A DNA stretch of 64,000 nucleotides from the NCBI GenBank assembly GCA_026874595.1, contig CM049309.1, forward strand, positions 1,276,076-1,340,075, given 5' to 3'. A program made the position numbers and the translations under genes. The DNA comes from Sipunculus nudus. Taxonomy: Eukaryota > Annelida > Sipuncula > Golfingiida > Sipunculidae. The notes below the pieces were generated by a model. That model saw only the letters and a list, made by a program, of their open reading frames with translations, did no database searches and had not been told where the DNA came from. This document shows positions 1-11,715 of this stretch, piece after piece. How positions within the stretch are numbered: position 1 is the first letter of the stretch; each line of letters starts with the position of its first letter.

Positions 1-2240
1 TCATTTGGCGCTCATATGGAAGATGGTGTCTTGTTGTTAGTCTCACTGAGTCATTTAGAGCTCATATTGAGGATGGTGTCTTAATGTTAGTCTCAAAGAG
101 TCATTTAGAGCTCATATGGAGGATGGTGTCTTGTTGTTAGTCTCATAATAAAGTCATTTAGAGCTCATATGGAGGATGGTGTCTTGTTGTTAGTCTCATA
201 ATAAAGTCATTTAGAGCTCATATGGAGGATGGTGTCTTAATGTTAGTCTCATAGCGTCATTTAGAGCTCATATGGAGGATGGTGTCTTGATGTTAGTCTC
301 TCAGAGTCATTTGGCGCTCATATTGAGGACGTTGTCTTGATGTTAGTCTCATAATAAAAGCATTTGGCGCTCATATGGAGAATGGTGTATTGTTGTTAGT
401 CTCATAGAGTCGTTTGGTGCTCATATTGAGGATGGTGACTTAATGTTAGTCTCAAAAAGTCATTTAGAGCTTATATGGAGGATGGTGTCTTGTTGTTAGT
501 CTCATAATAAAGTCATTTGGCGCTCATATGGAAGATGGTGTCTTGTTGTTAGTCTCACTGAGTCATTTAGAGCTCATATTGAGGATGGTGTCTTAATGTT
601 AGTCTCAAAGAGTCATTTAGAGCTCATATGGAGGATGGTGTCTTGTTGTTAGTCTCATAATAAAGTCATTTAGAGCTCATATGGAGGATGGTGTCTTAAT
701 GTTAGTCTCATAATAGAGGCATTTCGCGCTCATATGGGGGATGGTGTCTTGTTGTTAGTCTCATAATAAAGTCATTTAGAGCTCATATGGAGGGTGGTGT
801 CTTGATGTTAGTCTCATAGAGTCGTTTGGCGCTCATATTGAGAATGGTTTCTTAATGTTAGTCTCAAAGAGTCATTTAGAGCCCATATGGAGGATGGTGT
901 CTTGTTGTTAGTCTCATAATAAAGTCATTTAGAGCTCATATGGAAGATGATGTCTTGATGTTAGTCTCATAGAGTCGTTTGGCGCTCATATTGAGGATGG
1001 TGTCTTAATGTTAGTCTCAAAGAGTCATTTAGAGCCCATATGGAGGAAGGTGTCTTGTTGTTAATCTCATAATAAAGTCATTTAGAGCTCATATAGAGGA
1101 TGGTGTCTTGTTGTTAGTCTCATAATAAAGTCATTTAGAGCTAATATGGAGGATGGTGTCTTGATGTTAGTCTCATAGAGTCATTTGGCGCTCATATTGA
1201 GGATGGTGTCTTGTTGTTAATTTCATAATAAAGTCATTTGGCGCTCATATGGAGGATGGTGTCTTGATGTTAGTCTCATAATAAAGGCATTTTGCGCTCA
1301 TGTAGGGGATGGTGTCTTGTTGTTAGTCTCATAATAAAGTCATTTAGAGCTCATATGGAGGGTGGTGTCTTGATGTTAGTCTCATAGAGTCGTTTGGCGC
1401 TCATATTGAGGATGGTGTCTTAATGTTAGTCTCAAAGAGTCATTTAGAGCTCATATGGTGGATGGTGTCTTGTTGTTAGTCTCATTGAGTCATTTAGAGC
1501 TCATATTGAGGATGGTGTCTTAATGTTAGTCTCATAATAAAAGCATTTGGCGCTCATATGGAGGATGGTGTCTTGATGTTAGTCTCATAATAAAGGCATT
1601 TTGCGCTCATGTGGAGGATGGTGTCTTGTTGTTAGTCTCATTGAGTCATTTAGAGCTCATTTTGAGGATGGTGTCTTGTTGTTAGTCTCATAATAAAGTC
1701 ATTTAGAGCTCATATGGAGGATGGTGTCTTGATGTTAGTCTCATAGAGTCGTTTGGCGCTCATATTGAGGATGGTGTCTTAATGTTAGTCTCAAAGAGTC
1801 ATTTAGAGCTTATATGGAGGATGGTGTCTTGTTGTTAGTCTCATTGAGTCATTTAGAGCTCATTGAGGATGGTGTCTTAATGTTAGTCTCAAAGAGTCAT
1901 TTAGAGCTCATATGGAGGATGGTGTCTTGTTGTTAGTCTCATAATAAAGTCATTTAGAGCTCATATGGAGGATGGTGTCTTGTTGTTAGTCTCATAATAA
2001 AGTCATTTAGAGCTCATATGGAGGATGGTGTCTTGATGTTAGTCTCATAGAGTCATTTGGCGCTCATACTGAGGATGGTGTCTTGATGTTAGTCTCAAAG
2101 AGTCATTTGGCGCTCATATGGAGGATGGTGTCTTGTTGTTAGTCTCATAATTAAGTCAATTAGAGCTTATATGGAGGATGGTGTCTTGATGTTAGTCTCA
2201 AAGAGTCAAGTTATTCACATTTGGCGCTTATATGGTGGAT
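1..2240. repeat. 50/53-bp satellite array, open at window edge
   Basis: About 43 head-to-tail copies of a unit starting GTCATTTAGAGCTCATATGG and ending in GTTAGTCTCATAATAAA. Most units are 53 bp; others are about 50 bp because the ATAATAA linker is shortened to AGA. Two recurrent types alternate: one with TTTAGAGCTCATATGG and one with TTTGGCGCTCATATTG. They form short higher-order blocks of two to four units. The array begins before base 1 and decays after about 2190 into unique sequence. No coding frame is maintained. Confidence 0.95.
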
Positions 2241-3142
2241 GATGTCTTGATTCGGTTTTGGTGTTTGGAAGAAGATCATATCTTGATGCTATTGTAAGGG
2301 ATTCGGTTTAGTTATTCAGATTGAAGGAATTATTTTTCGATGTACAGTTGCTTTTCGTCTTTTTATCAGTTTTGGTCCGTTTTTAGGTTTTATGGTTCGT
2401 CTGCAGATTAACTTTGTCGCTAGTCTAGGAGAATCTTCCAAGTAGATTGCCTTCTTAAAATACGGTTCAAGAAATTGTATAACGCCAGTCATTTTGCTAT
2501 TATCCTAATTGTATTCCTGGGCATCATTGGCCTTGAGGAATCTGACGCATTTCTCTCTTGAAATAAAAAAACAAAGATGATATCAGTTTATATTAAGCAT
2601 AAAGGATACAAAATAAAAGGAGACCCCTTTTAGTGGCAATCATCAGAGTATGGATTTGGCACAGGTTTTTATGAGGTTATGTCTCAACAGATAAAATATA
2701 CTGTCAGACTACAAACGAATCGTGGGCGTTTCAGCCAACGCTACACCAGGCGGGTCCCAAGTGCTCTGAACAAACGATAGCGTTCATTAATCAGTGTTTT
2801 CGATCGGTTTGCCTCCACGGATTTGATATACTCTCCCACTGTTTGTACTGCGTGACTGTATTTAGCATATAATAGCAAGTGACTAATAATATATTGGTCA
2901 CCCGAGAAGAGTCGTCAAATGTACTGTAAAATAATTGAACGGCCCCACTCGACGAAATGCAGGGACTGCGTGGGTAGTGACGTATTTACTGTCACATACT
3001 GTGCGACTTGGTGGGCGTCAGTCAAAATGTCATAGCGACAATTTTTACATTGACCAGAAATGATAATTCAGAATGGGTCGTAATTCCAAGGGGATTGTAT
3101 CTGGTTTCAATTAAAAGGTTTGCATCCGAGCACCTCTGTGAA

Positions 3143-3190
<48 letters not shown>
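3143..3190. repeat. (CT)n microsatellite
   Basis: An uninterrupted CT dinucleotide run of about 24 repeats. The long Ser-Leu frame across it is an artefact of the repeat. Confidence 0.95.
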
Positions 3191-3193
<3 letters not shown>

Positions 3194-4046
3194 TTCAATG
3201 CACTTTTTCAGGTGAAAAGCTTTAATCATCATATGCAATTTCCAAAAACCAGTAACAAGGACTTTGTTATCAAAATATATCATATATCAAATTTAAGATA
3301 TATAAAATATCAAGGGTGTTTCTGTGTGTACTAAATGTTTTCTGTATCACCAGATTGAAAGCTGGTTATGCTTTAGTTTCAGCACGGTCGCGCCTCCGCC
3401 ATGGAGACTATAGATAAAAGACAGGAGCGTCAATACAGGGAGGGATGGGGGTATATATCCCCCACTTTTCAGCAAGTGGGGATGGTCAATATACTCATTT
3501 TCTTAAGTGGATGAAAGTATTGTCCTCAAAAGGGAATGGTCTCAGAAAGGAAGGGGGTCAGATGAGTTCGTGAAATTGCATGGTGAATGCGTCAAATCTG
3601 TGGACATATAGAATTTTCGTTATGAAAATAACCAAAAACTGGTAGTGAGCTTGGCCTTGAACTTCAAGGTCAAATATTGGAATAGAAGGCTTTTTGTGAC
3701 CCATTTAAAAATCAGGGTTCTGCATATTATTCTCACACATATGAAATAAGATCCTTTAAAATATGGTTGAAGACTGGTGTCCTGAACCTTGATTTTCGAG
3801 GAAAGCTCCTCGGAAAGAGACAATTATAGTGATCGCTATAACTTTTGATGTAATGCATATTTTTAATTCACATTTTATACCCAAATTTGTTTCAACCAAG
3901 ACGTCGGACATGTTGTCTTCACCTTGGTGAACTTTACCTTGTAAAGTGTCGGTAAATGTTTCAGAAAAAGGATGCCTTTTCCAAAGGGTGCATGGGAATG
4001 CATGGTGCCTTGCATATCAGGGCTAGGTCGGAAGATGGTTTGGAGA

Positions 4047-4106
4047 ATATTTAATTTTGAAGCAGGATCAGCGGGAATATTTAATTTTGAAGCAGGATCA
4101 GCGGGT
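4047..4106. repeat. 30-bp tandem duplication
   Basis: Two adjacent identical copies of a 30-bp segment beginning GAATATTTAATTTTGAAGCA. The period is divisible by three, so it leaves an open frame, but nothing else suggests coding. Confidence 0.85.
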
Positions 4107-4336
4107 TTTATAGATAAAGACAGCATGTTTTCTTTAAACTGGTTTGTTATATCAAAACATGATACATGTTTTAGAACTCTCTCACCAAGTTACAAAGCAA
4201 CTGTTGAGATATTCAGAGATATCCGGAGATAACCAATATCTGTGCATCCGAGGCAGCATTAACACATTCTTGTCAAACCGCTGCCGGTGAAGCACGGCGT
4301 GTACTCTTATACCAAAAAGGATTGTTGTGAACTTCG

Positions 4337-4349
4337 TGACCTTTGACCT
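4337..4349 (+). promoter_or_regulatory. DR1-like nuclear-receptor motif
   Basis: TGACCTTTGACCT is a perfect direct repeat of the TGACCT half-site with a one-base spacer, the DR1 layout used by RXR, HNF4 and COUP-TF receptors. The same motif recurs in repeats at 60.4-61.0 kb, so here it is probably repeat-derived. Function is not shown. Confidence 0.3.
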
Positions 4350-5283
4350 TGAAGAAAAGTATATTTAATCTTAAAATTCTATATATACAAGGTCAAGGTC
4401 AAGTGTGTTGAAGTGCACAAACAACTTTGTTCCAGTAAAAAATCGGTTACTATTACATACAACAGGGTAAAATATTTATTGACTGTTGTGATTACATGAG
4501 CACAAACAGTGGGGAAATTAAAAGGGTCATAAAAGGTGTTTTCACAAAAACAAACAAAAAAAGGCCGATCCCACGGTACACAGGCTGTACGTTTTGTTAA
4601 TATCCATGTGTTTTTAACGTGTGTTGGACTCGCTAAAATGACCACGGATCATTATACAAAAACCTTCAACAAGGACATTGCATGGCGTCAAATCGAATTT
4701 TGCAAATGAAAAATGTATGCTTCACATCTTCTTCCAAACAACTCCTGCTGACCTTTTAACGTTAGCACATGCGCAGTCAATCATGCCGCCATAATCATTA
4801 CTAATTTTGACTGATATGATTGATTATGTGGCTGATTTGTTATTTTTGTCCGTAGATGGCACCACCTGTGATTGCCTGCTGTCTTTGAGTTGAAATAATA
4901 TTTTCTTGCGTCAGTAAAAAACAGAGCCAGCTTGATCCTAAAAAGCTAATCATACATTTACAGCTGCATTTTCTGTTTGCATCCATTTAGAATTTTTAAT
5001 ATGGGGTCTTGCCAAGGTTTCTTGATATTAGGGCATCACTGATTCCACCATTTCGTATACTATAATACACGGAGCACTGTTTATGCCTCTATAGGCCTTT
5101 GTCAATTGTCTGCAAAATATAAAATACGCAATTGCAGCTAGCAGCTGGGTTTGAGAAGGGCCATAAAGAGCAAAAGTGTGAAAAGTGTTACCTTGCAGTA
5201 TATGAAAGCTTATGCACCTTTTGCGACTGTGAAAACAAGGCTATTCGAGCTGGAACATAAATTTATAACATTCTCTAAATTGG

Positions 5284-5442
5284 ATTAATGAATGGATTGT
5301 CATTATGTTACAGGTATTAATGAATGGCGTGGTCATTATGTTACAGGTATTAATGAATGGCGTGTCATTATGTTACAGGTATTAATGAATGGCGTGTCAT
5401 TATGTTACAGGTATTAATGAATGGCGTGTCATTATGTTACAG
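5284..5442 (+). repeat. 32-bp tandem array carrying repeated splice acceptors
   Basis: A 32-33-bp unit (TTACAG, GTATTAATGAATGGCGT, GTCATTATG) is repeated so that TTACAG occurs five times, with its AG ending at 5313, 5346, 5378, 5410 and 5442. The last copy abuts the activin-type exon and is the inferred true acceptor. The first copy is slightly divergent and the middle ones nearly identical, indicating recent amplification. Each junction CAG/GTATTA also resembles a 5' splice donor. Confidence 0.85.
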
Positions 5443-5648
5443 GTATGCAACCCGCCAAGACCACTTTTACGACCCTAATTCAGCGGTACTTGCTGACGTC
5501 ACCAAAAACTTCCAGCATCCCCGGGCTGACCCCGTGCTGCGCGCCCACTAAGATGAGCAGCATCTCCATGCTGTACTTCAAGGAAAACGGCGTCATCGAC
5601 CGGGCAAATGTGCCCAACATGATAGTTGAGGAGTGTGGCTGTAACTGA
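5443..5648 (+). CDS. Activin/inhibin-beta-type TGF-beta ligand, last coding exon
   Basis: This exon encodes the C-terminal part of a secreted TGF-beta-family ligand. The frame ends PCCAPTK, SSISMLYF, a short polar stretch, then NMIVEECGCN and a TGA stop at 5646-5648. The CC pair includes the cysteine normally used for the inter-chain disulphide, and CGC supplies the last two knot cysteines. The segment before PCC (TTLIQRYLLTSPKTSSIPGL) has the longer loop typical of activin/inhibin-beta chains, and VEECGC is also activin-like, so BMP or nodal are less likely. The upstream cysteines and the whole prodomain are missing and must lie in earlier exons. The exon is taken to start after TTACAG at 5442, as a phase-1 junction. 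The upstream methionines in this frame are intronic, not true starts. Confidence 0.85.
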
Positions 5649-6003
5649 AATAGGCGCAGTAGGTTTTTTTTTCCGGACACGAGAAGACTAGTACCAAAAA
5701 GGAGATTAAATGGGGACAGTCTCATGTTGCCTTCCTGTTGGTACAATATAACTATCTGCAAGATCTCTGTATTCAAATGTCAATTTTAACTCTAGTGACG
5801 AAATGGGTGGGCCATGGTTATGGTCGAGCAGGGGTACAGTCGAAACATCTCGAAAACGGCTCTTCTCAAAGAAGTAAGAATTAAAGGAAAACTGGGATTT
5901 ATTATAGAGAAATATCTCGTTTCAAATGCCAATGCCAAACTAGGTTTGCGCCTGGCCAGGATATTCAAAAAATGAAAATGATATTAAGATATACCTGAAT
6001 CTA

Positions 6004-6009
6004 AATAAA
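6004..6009 (+). terminator. Candidate polyadenylation signal
   Basis: An AATAAA hexamer about 355 bp after the activin-exon stop codon, in a plausible 3'-UTR position. A second one lies near 6172. AT-rich sequence makes chance occurrences common. Confidence 0.25.
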
Positions 6010-6209
6010 ACAATTTAAAAATCATACAACAGGTGCTTCTGTGATATGTATACCTTCTATTGTACAACTGATGGAGAGGAGCCGTTTTCAGGTTTTCAAG
6101 GTATAAAACTTTGATTGTTATGTGATGGCAAACCGCTTTGTGAAGGCGGCGGATCTCATGTTTCTGCATATAATAAAAATGATATACAGTTTATGTCGTG
6201 TCTGAAGCC

Positions 6210-6216
<7 letters not shown>

Positions 6217-6276
<60 letters not shown>
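6217..6276. repeat. (TA)n microsatellite
   Basis: About 60 bp of pure TA dinucleotide. The Ile-Tyr frame through it is an artefact. Confidence 0.95.
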
Positions 6277-6277
<1 letters not shown>

Positions 6278-6923
6278 TGAATAATAAGTTACAGGTTCAA
6301 GAAAACTTAAATATATTTGCAATAGGGGTTTTTACCGACACTGTCAAAACAATTGCTATTTGCCGGCTATAAAGGGTTGATTTCATGATAACACTTCTTA
6401 TCATATAATTCGAAGGGCTGGGTTTGACTTTTTATAAATACCCTTATAATACCATCTTATAAAATTCATTTTCAATGGAAATGTCAAGAATGTTTTGGCA
6501 ACAAGGTTTAAACCAAGGGTTTATTTATAAACGCTGAATTTCTTGCAGCCTTAAATGCAAATGTATATGCGACATTTGCAATAGAAGCCAAACATTATAT
6601 TTAAATATAAAAGACATGTTTTTTTTACTTAGGAATTTGAGTCAGTTCTCTAATGTGTTGAAAACGTAAAAAGGCCATAATTAAGGGTCTTATTTCAAAT
6701 GACACAACTCAAGAGAACCCAACTCACAAAACAATAACACACACTCACATACAAACACCTATAGAAATCGTCATTGTGTCGAACTCGCTTAAAGTCAAAC
6801 ACTGTGAATGAGTTTCACTCCTTGCGCAGCGATTAGACACTGTCGTCATCCGATTTCTCCTTTGCTGTAACCGCTGCTTTGTATAACGAGTTTATCGGGG
6901 TTCTACACCAGGGCTGGTACAGT

Positions 6924-7043
6924 AATTGTAATCAGAGCGTGGTATCGTATTGTGAGAATAATGAGAGCGAGGAGTCACGGGTTTGAAACTTGGATTTTTT
7001 ATGCAAAATGCGATACCACGCTCTCTTTTGTCTGATTACAATT
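6924..7043. mobile_element. Small foldback/MITE-like hairpin element
   Basis: The left arm (6924-6947, AATTGTAATCAGAGCGTGG then TATCG) is the reverse complement of the right arm (7011-7043), apart from a short insertion, CTTTTG, in the right arm. The loop is about 63 bp. Arms of 20-plus bp around a small non-coding core fit a miniature inverted-repeat element or hairpin RNA. The loop contains GTCACGGGTTTGAAAC, faintly like a Pol III B box. No target-site duplication could be settled. Confidence 0.6.
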
Positions 7044-8766
7044 CTTTGCCCTACAAAACAGCTGTTAAAGCCAAGAATATATTGAACGACCGTAGTGTAT
7101 AACTTGCTGCGTGGGCAGTTAAATTTACATATTTATATGCAGAGTTCACAGTATTTATTTAGTTCTGCTTCTGAGTGGGTTGAGATCGTGGAAAGACGTT
7201 CAGATCATTTTTTCATTCAGCCAGCTACTGTGATATCTTTAAATTCAGGTTGTTTGATTGACACGAGTACAAGAAAAATTGAGCGGATGAGGGACATGGG
7301 TTTGTTATCAGGTATTTGTGTATTATGAAACAAATTTCATGGACCATATGCAGAATTAAGCACAATTACACCTCAGCAGGGTTCGTTTACATTCATATGG
7401 TGTATCATATTTGTTTTCCAAAATACCTTTAAAGCGCCATCTGGTGACATTCTATGATGATGATCCGTTGTAAGAACGGGTCTCTAGTGTCTGCTTATCA
7501 GAGTACATTATCAGATATACCAAATCTGACTTTTTTCAGCCAGTGCAGACTTATAATTGACTGTAGAACTTCGATTGTCTAATGAAACGTGATGCACAAA
7601 ATAAATTGAATTTTGGGATGATGTCTTTAACAGAAGAATGAACGTGTCAGTATTATTTAGGTCTGTTTAGGTTCGTAAGCACTCCTATACCCGGTGATAG
7701 TAATATGTGTATTTACATTATGTTATCTATATATTTCATGTGTGGGCATTATTAAGGAGAGAAACATGGTGCATTTAACTGGTGGTTGATTACATGTAGG
7801 CCTAACATTTTACAAAAAATAATAAATAAACAGGAAAAAAATAACCGCAGGAACCGATAGAGAATTTAAGAAAACAGAGGGAAGGGGGGGGGGTGAGGGT
7901 TATCCCCCTAAAATGATGTAGAAAAATTATGCCTTCTGGTGGAGGTGATTTTAGTAATATGTCGGTATAAAAAATAGCCCCATGAAACGGCCTGATAAAA
8001 CAAAATGGTTGATCGGCGGGTCAACAGAGGAAGGGGGGGGGGGGGGTCAATTAAGCATAATGTGCAATGATTTGAACAGTGTATACTTTAAATAGTTGGA
8101 ATTAAATTAATGGTTATAGTTATTACTCCACCCATCAAGAATAACAGACATTTTGTTATTTCATGATATATATAAAAATGAACATTTGTCAAATGCTGAT
8201 AGAGTCCGACATGTGTTAAGGCCTATATTTGTATTGTGCTTTTAGAATGCGCATGTTTGTTATTTTGCTGAATGGACAGCCGTTATTGTATGTTTCATCT
8301 CCATTCTGACATACTCATGTTTGTCCTCTGTTTAGAGATTTATGTCAGTCTATTATAAGTTGTGATGTTCACCATAAGATGTTCAGTGTTAATGAACGAA
8401 CATGAAATTGCACAAAAGAGCCTCGGGCTATACTCAGGAAGTTAAAAGCTTGCATAAAGAGAAAAAAGGAAGCTATTCATAAATAACTTTCTAAGATTGT
8501 GAGACCGAATTTGTTCACCGTGTGTCCACTGTGATAGTTGAAAAAAAATGTCATATTGCAATTTCATTTTCATTGGGGACGTGTGTTTTAAACGTAACAA
8601 TTCGATACTTTGACGAAATATCAGAGAATAAAAAGATTTACATTTAATTATTAGACAATTTTCTCTTGACTTTCCCGGTAAGTCAATAAAATTTTGTTAA
8701 ATTAAAATGCCGTCTACTTCTTTTTAAAAAGATGGTGTGATTGGAAGCTTCAGAGATGGAGATGGC

Positions 8767-8816
<50 letters not shown>

Positions 8817-10848
8817 GATTTGTTTGCAAAATATGTGGTTACCTAGCATATACTTTAATACCTCTGTCACAAATTTTGTTCAGTATGTAATTGTTCATTT
8901 TTTTTTATTACTTGGACAAATTAGAAATACTGGACTTTTAACAGAATCCAGACGCGAGTTCAGAGTGACCCCTTTTTAACCCTTTTGATCACTTCACAAT
9001 ATTGTTTGAGCAGAAACATCAAAGAGCGATGACCTCACTCAGATAGATGCTTTGTTTTCTGTTTCTTTACTAAGAGCCTCGGGAGGGTCCTTTAGCTCCT
9101 CCTGTTTCATTTATTTATATATTTTCTTTTTAAACGAAAGTTTTAATCGAAATTATCACCAAAATATATCTCCATTTGTTTAGACCAAAAGATAAATTAT
9201 CAACAATTTGTGGTAATTAAAAGAAATCTTTGGTTCGTATTTTCCAGTTTTTGGATTTCATTGGTTTGTATTTATCGAGTTTTGGACTAAGGATAAGCCA
9301 AGCGTCATTACATTTATTTGCGGCGAATCTCTGCAACCACGTTAATTTATTATACACTCTGAGTTTGTGTATTTTACGTCTTCACATTAATGGTCTTTAG
9401 CTAAAGCCGCTGCAGAAACTGCCTCGCCCCTGTGTATTATAATCAAATAACGACAATTAAGATATCCTTCATGAGTTAATTACATAAACATGTAATGTTG
9501 TGTTTATTAACGGACATATCTCGCGAAAGGAAATATATACAAATAAGACTTAAGGAAAATTTAATCAGTTGAAACAAATATCGCTTCACAGTGAAAAAAC
9601 ATTGCCAAATTTCAATGGTGAGCACCAGACTGTAATTTTCAGCATTCACCCACTGTTGCAGTTTCTCTTATATATGGACACTTGGTCAATGTGGTTTTGA
9701 ATTGTAACGTGAATTACGTGTACGTAAACACTTTTTTTAGATTAAATGTGCACGGATGTGGCACTTTCATATTTCTCTAACTTTGATTACTTTGATCGCA
9801 GGTTGAACAGTTCGCGCAAGAATTTAAGTATAAAAGATGTCAATCGAAAATAAATAAAGCAAAACTGAAAGTGAACATGTGTCTTTTCAAAAACGACCGT
9901 GACATAAAAATAAAAGTTTTTTTTCAGTAAAGCACTTGAAGGCCGTGGTGACACAGGACACTACAGTGTACCGGGCTACCGGCACTTGACAGGTAAGGGG
10001 GTGAAACCCTAGCTCCAGTTCAAGGACAATGTGGTGAGCTCTGTCCTTGTCCTTGCTGGAGGTCAAAAAGTCAGGGCACATGCCCGGGTACTGCTGTAGT
10101 TATTTGATATTTGTGCTGACAACAGGTGGTTTTCCAAATATAAACTACAAGGATACTGTATTGCCCAGAAACCACAGTCAGAAACCGCAGTTTGAAACGT
10201 GATGATGTCTGGATGGGTCTGAAATAAGAAATGTTTATAGTGTTTAGCAGATAACGTAGACAGATACATCCAGAAAGGGTGGTATGGGCGATATTTACCA
10301 ATCTGTGCTTTGAAGGTCGACGATTCCCTCATCTCCTTCTAACCTTTTTCCGGCCTGGCTCTGCTTTCTCTTATCTATGAATATAAAACATCAATATAAT
10401 TGGCGCTTCTTTCAGATGCACATCAAGAGGGCCATCAATTTATCTTGTTACTTCCAGCATTCTCCTATATTTCAGTTTTCTTTATTAAGATGAGTAAATG
10501 TGTAAAGATACATGTTCACTGGGACACACTGTTCGGACTACGAAGGCGAGCCCGATGTGCGTGTGTGTGTGTGTGTGCTTTAGTCAATAATAAGTTTACA
10601 ATGGAAACATTTCTAGTGTATGAATTGGGTAGTTAGATAATTATTATGCACCCCCTCCCCCCCCCCCCAGGTTCTCTTGAACCAAATAGTTTGAAGCACT
10701 GTTTTTTTTAATGATATTTTAAAACAATAGTTCTTACCAGTGGTGGTTCCAGAAACTTGAGAACAGGGGTCGGGGGCGCTAAAACTTGGTCGGCAGTTGA
10801 TGGGTATTATGAAAACTAAGTTCTTTAATTATGCATTTAATTTGTTTA
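7044..10848. other. Non-coding stretch
   Basis: No recognisable exon on either strand. It contains G-runs near 7884 and 8033, a (GA)n tract and a short (GT)n near 10560. Open frames here are short and low in complexity or unrecognised. A control region or UTR cannot be excluded. Confidence 0.5.
8769..8813. repeat. (GA)n microsatellite
   Basis: An uninterrupted GA dinucleotide run of about 22 repeats. Confidence 0.95.
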
Positions 10849-10849
10849 T

Positions 10850-10851
10850 AA

Positions 10852-10923
<72 letters not shown>
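10850..10923. repeat. (TA)n microsatellite
   Basis: About 74 bp of TA dinucleotide with a single C interruption near 10870. Confidence 0.95.
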
Positions 10924-10927
<4 letters not shown>

Positions 10928-10930
<3 letters not shown>

Positions 10931-11122
10931 TACGTAATATATTTCGAGCCTATGAAAATTATAGATATTTGTAATGCACTTTTCACCAAAAAATATGAAG
11001 ATTCTTTGTTCCTGAATTACTAGTCTTAGCATAATGTAGTAAAACTCTAGAGGGGCCCAATATTAAATATTTATATATTTAAATATTTATATATCGACCC
11101 AGAATATATATATATATATATA

Positions 11123-11169
<47 letters not shown>

Positions 11170-11398
11170 TTAATTATTATTATTACGTAATATGTTTCGA
11201 GCCTATGAAAATTATAGATATTTGTGATGCACTTTTCACAAAAAATATGAGAATTTTCTGTTCCTCAATTACTATTCTCTTGAATGTCTTAGCATAATGC
11301 AATTACTATTCTCTTGAATGTCTTAGCATAATGTAGTCAAACTTAGAGGGGCTCAATATTAAATATTTATATATTTAAATATTTATATATCGACCCAG
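10928..11398. repeat. Direct tandem duplication of ~250-bp segment
   Basis: The segment starting ATTACGTAATATATTTCGAG at about 10928, and ending near 11100 in TTTATATATCGACCCAG, recurs from about 11182 to 11398. The copies differ by scattered substitutions. The second copy carries an extra internal ~35-bp duplication (CTATTCTCTTGAATGTCTTA twice). An (ATT)n run at 11124-11170 sits between them. Confidence 0.85.
11124..11170. repeat. (ATT)n microsatellite
   Basis: About 15 ATT trinucleotides between the two copies of the flanking duplication. Confidence 0.9.
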
Positions 11399-11577
11399 GC
11401 CGTGCCTCAATCCTTATTTTTATGACCCAGCAGGGTGTAATAACGAAAAGACTCAATCTCTCATTATAGAAATATTTGGTAATGTCTTTACCGGGCTAAT
11501 CACACCGCTGTTCATTGATATACTCAACGTATGAATAAGAAAGTATTAAACAGTGGATAACTTAACAGACATGGGGT

Positions 11578-11715
11578 CTATTACAGTTGTTCTATTACTA
11601 TTACTATTACTATTACTTTCAATTTCTGATATTACTATTACTATTACTATTACCACATTTTATCTTCTATTACTATTACTATTACTGGGGTATCTATTAC
11701 TATTACTATTACATG
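11578..11715. repeat. TATTAC hexamer arrays, first cluster
   Basis: Clusters of CTATTA/TATTAC hexamers separated by short unique linkers. The period is six, giving poly-Leu or Thr-Ile frames that are artefacts. A second cluster in the same orientation lies at 13556-13671. Confidence 0.85.

Larger units (their letters stand above)
2241..5283. other. Non-coding region, probable intron or upstream of activin exon
   Basis: I see no convincing exon here. The stretch holds a (CT)n microsatellite, a 30-bp tandem duplication near 4047-4106, and a perfect TGACCTTTGACCT direct repeat at 4337-4349. Since the activin-type exon at 5443 lacks the N-terminal half of the ligand, part of this region is presumably intron. 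Earlier exons were not found and may lie outside the window. Confidence 0.5.

Noticed and set aside
3008-3334. 108-codon frame with a Ser-Leu run
   Set aside because: It is produced by the (CT)n microsatellite; the flanking residues show no domain.
5357-5551. Alternative frame across the activin exon
   Set aside because: Shadow frame; the cysteine-knot motif lies in the other frame, with a correct stop.
10561-10578. Short (GT)n as Z-DNA element
   Set aside because: Too short and isolated to be informative.
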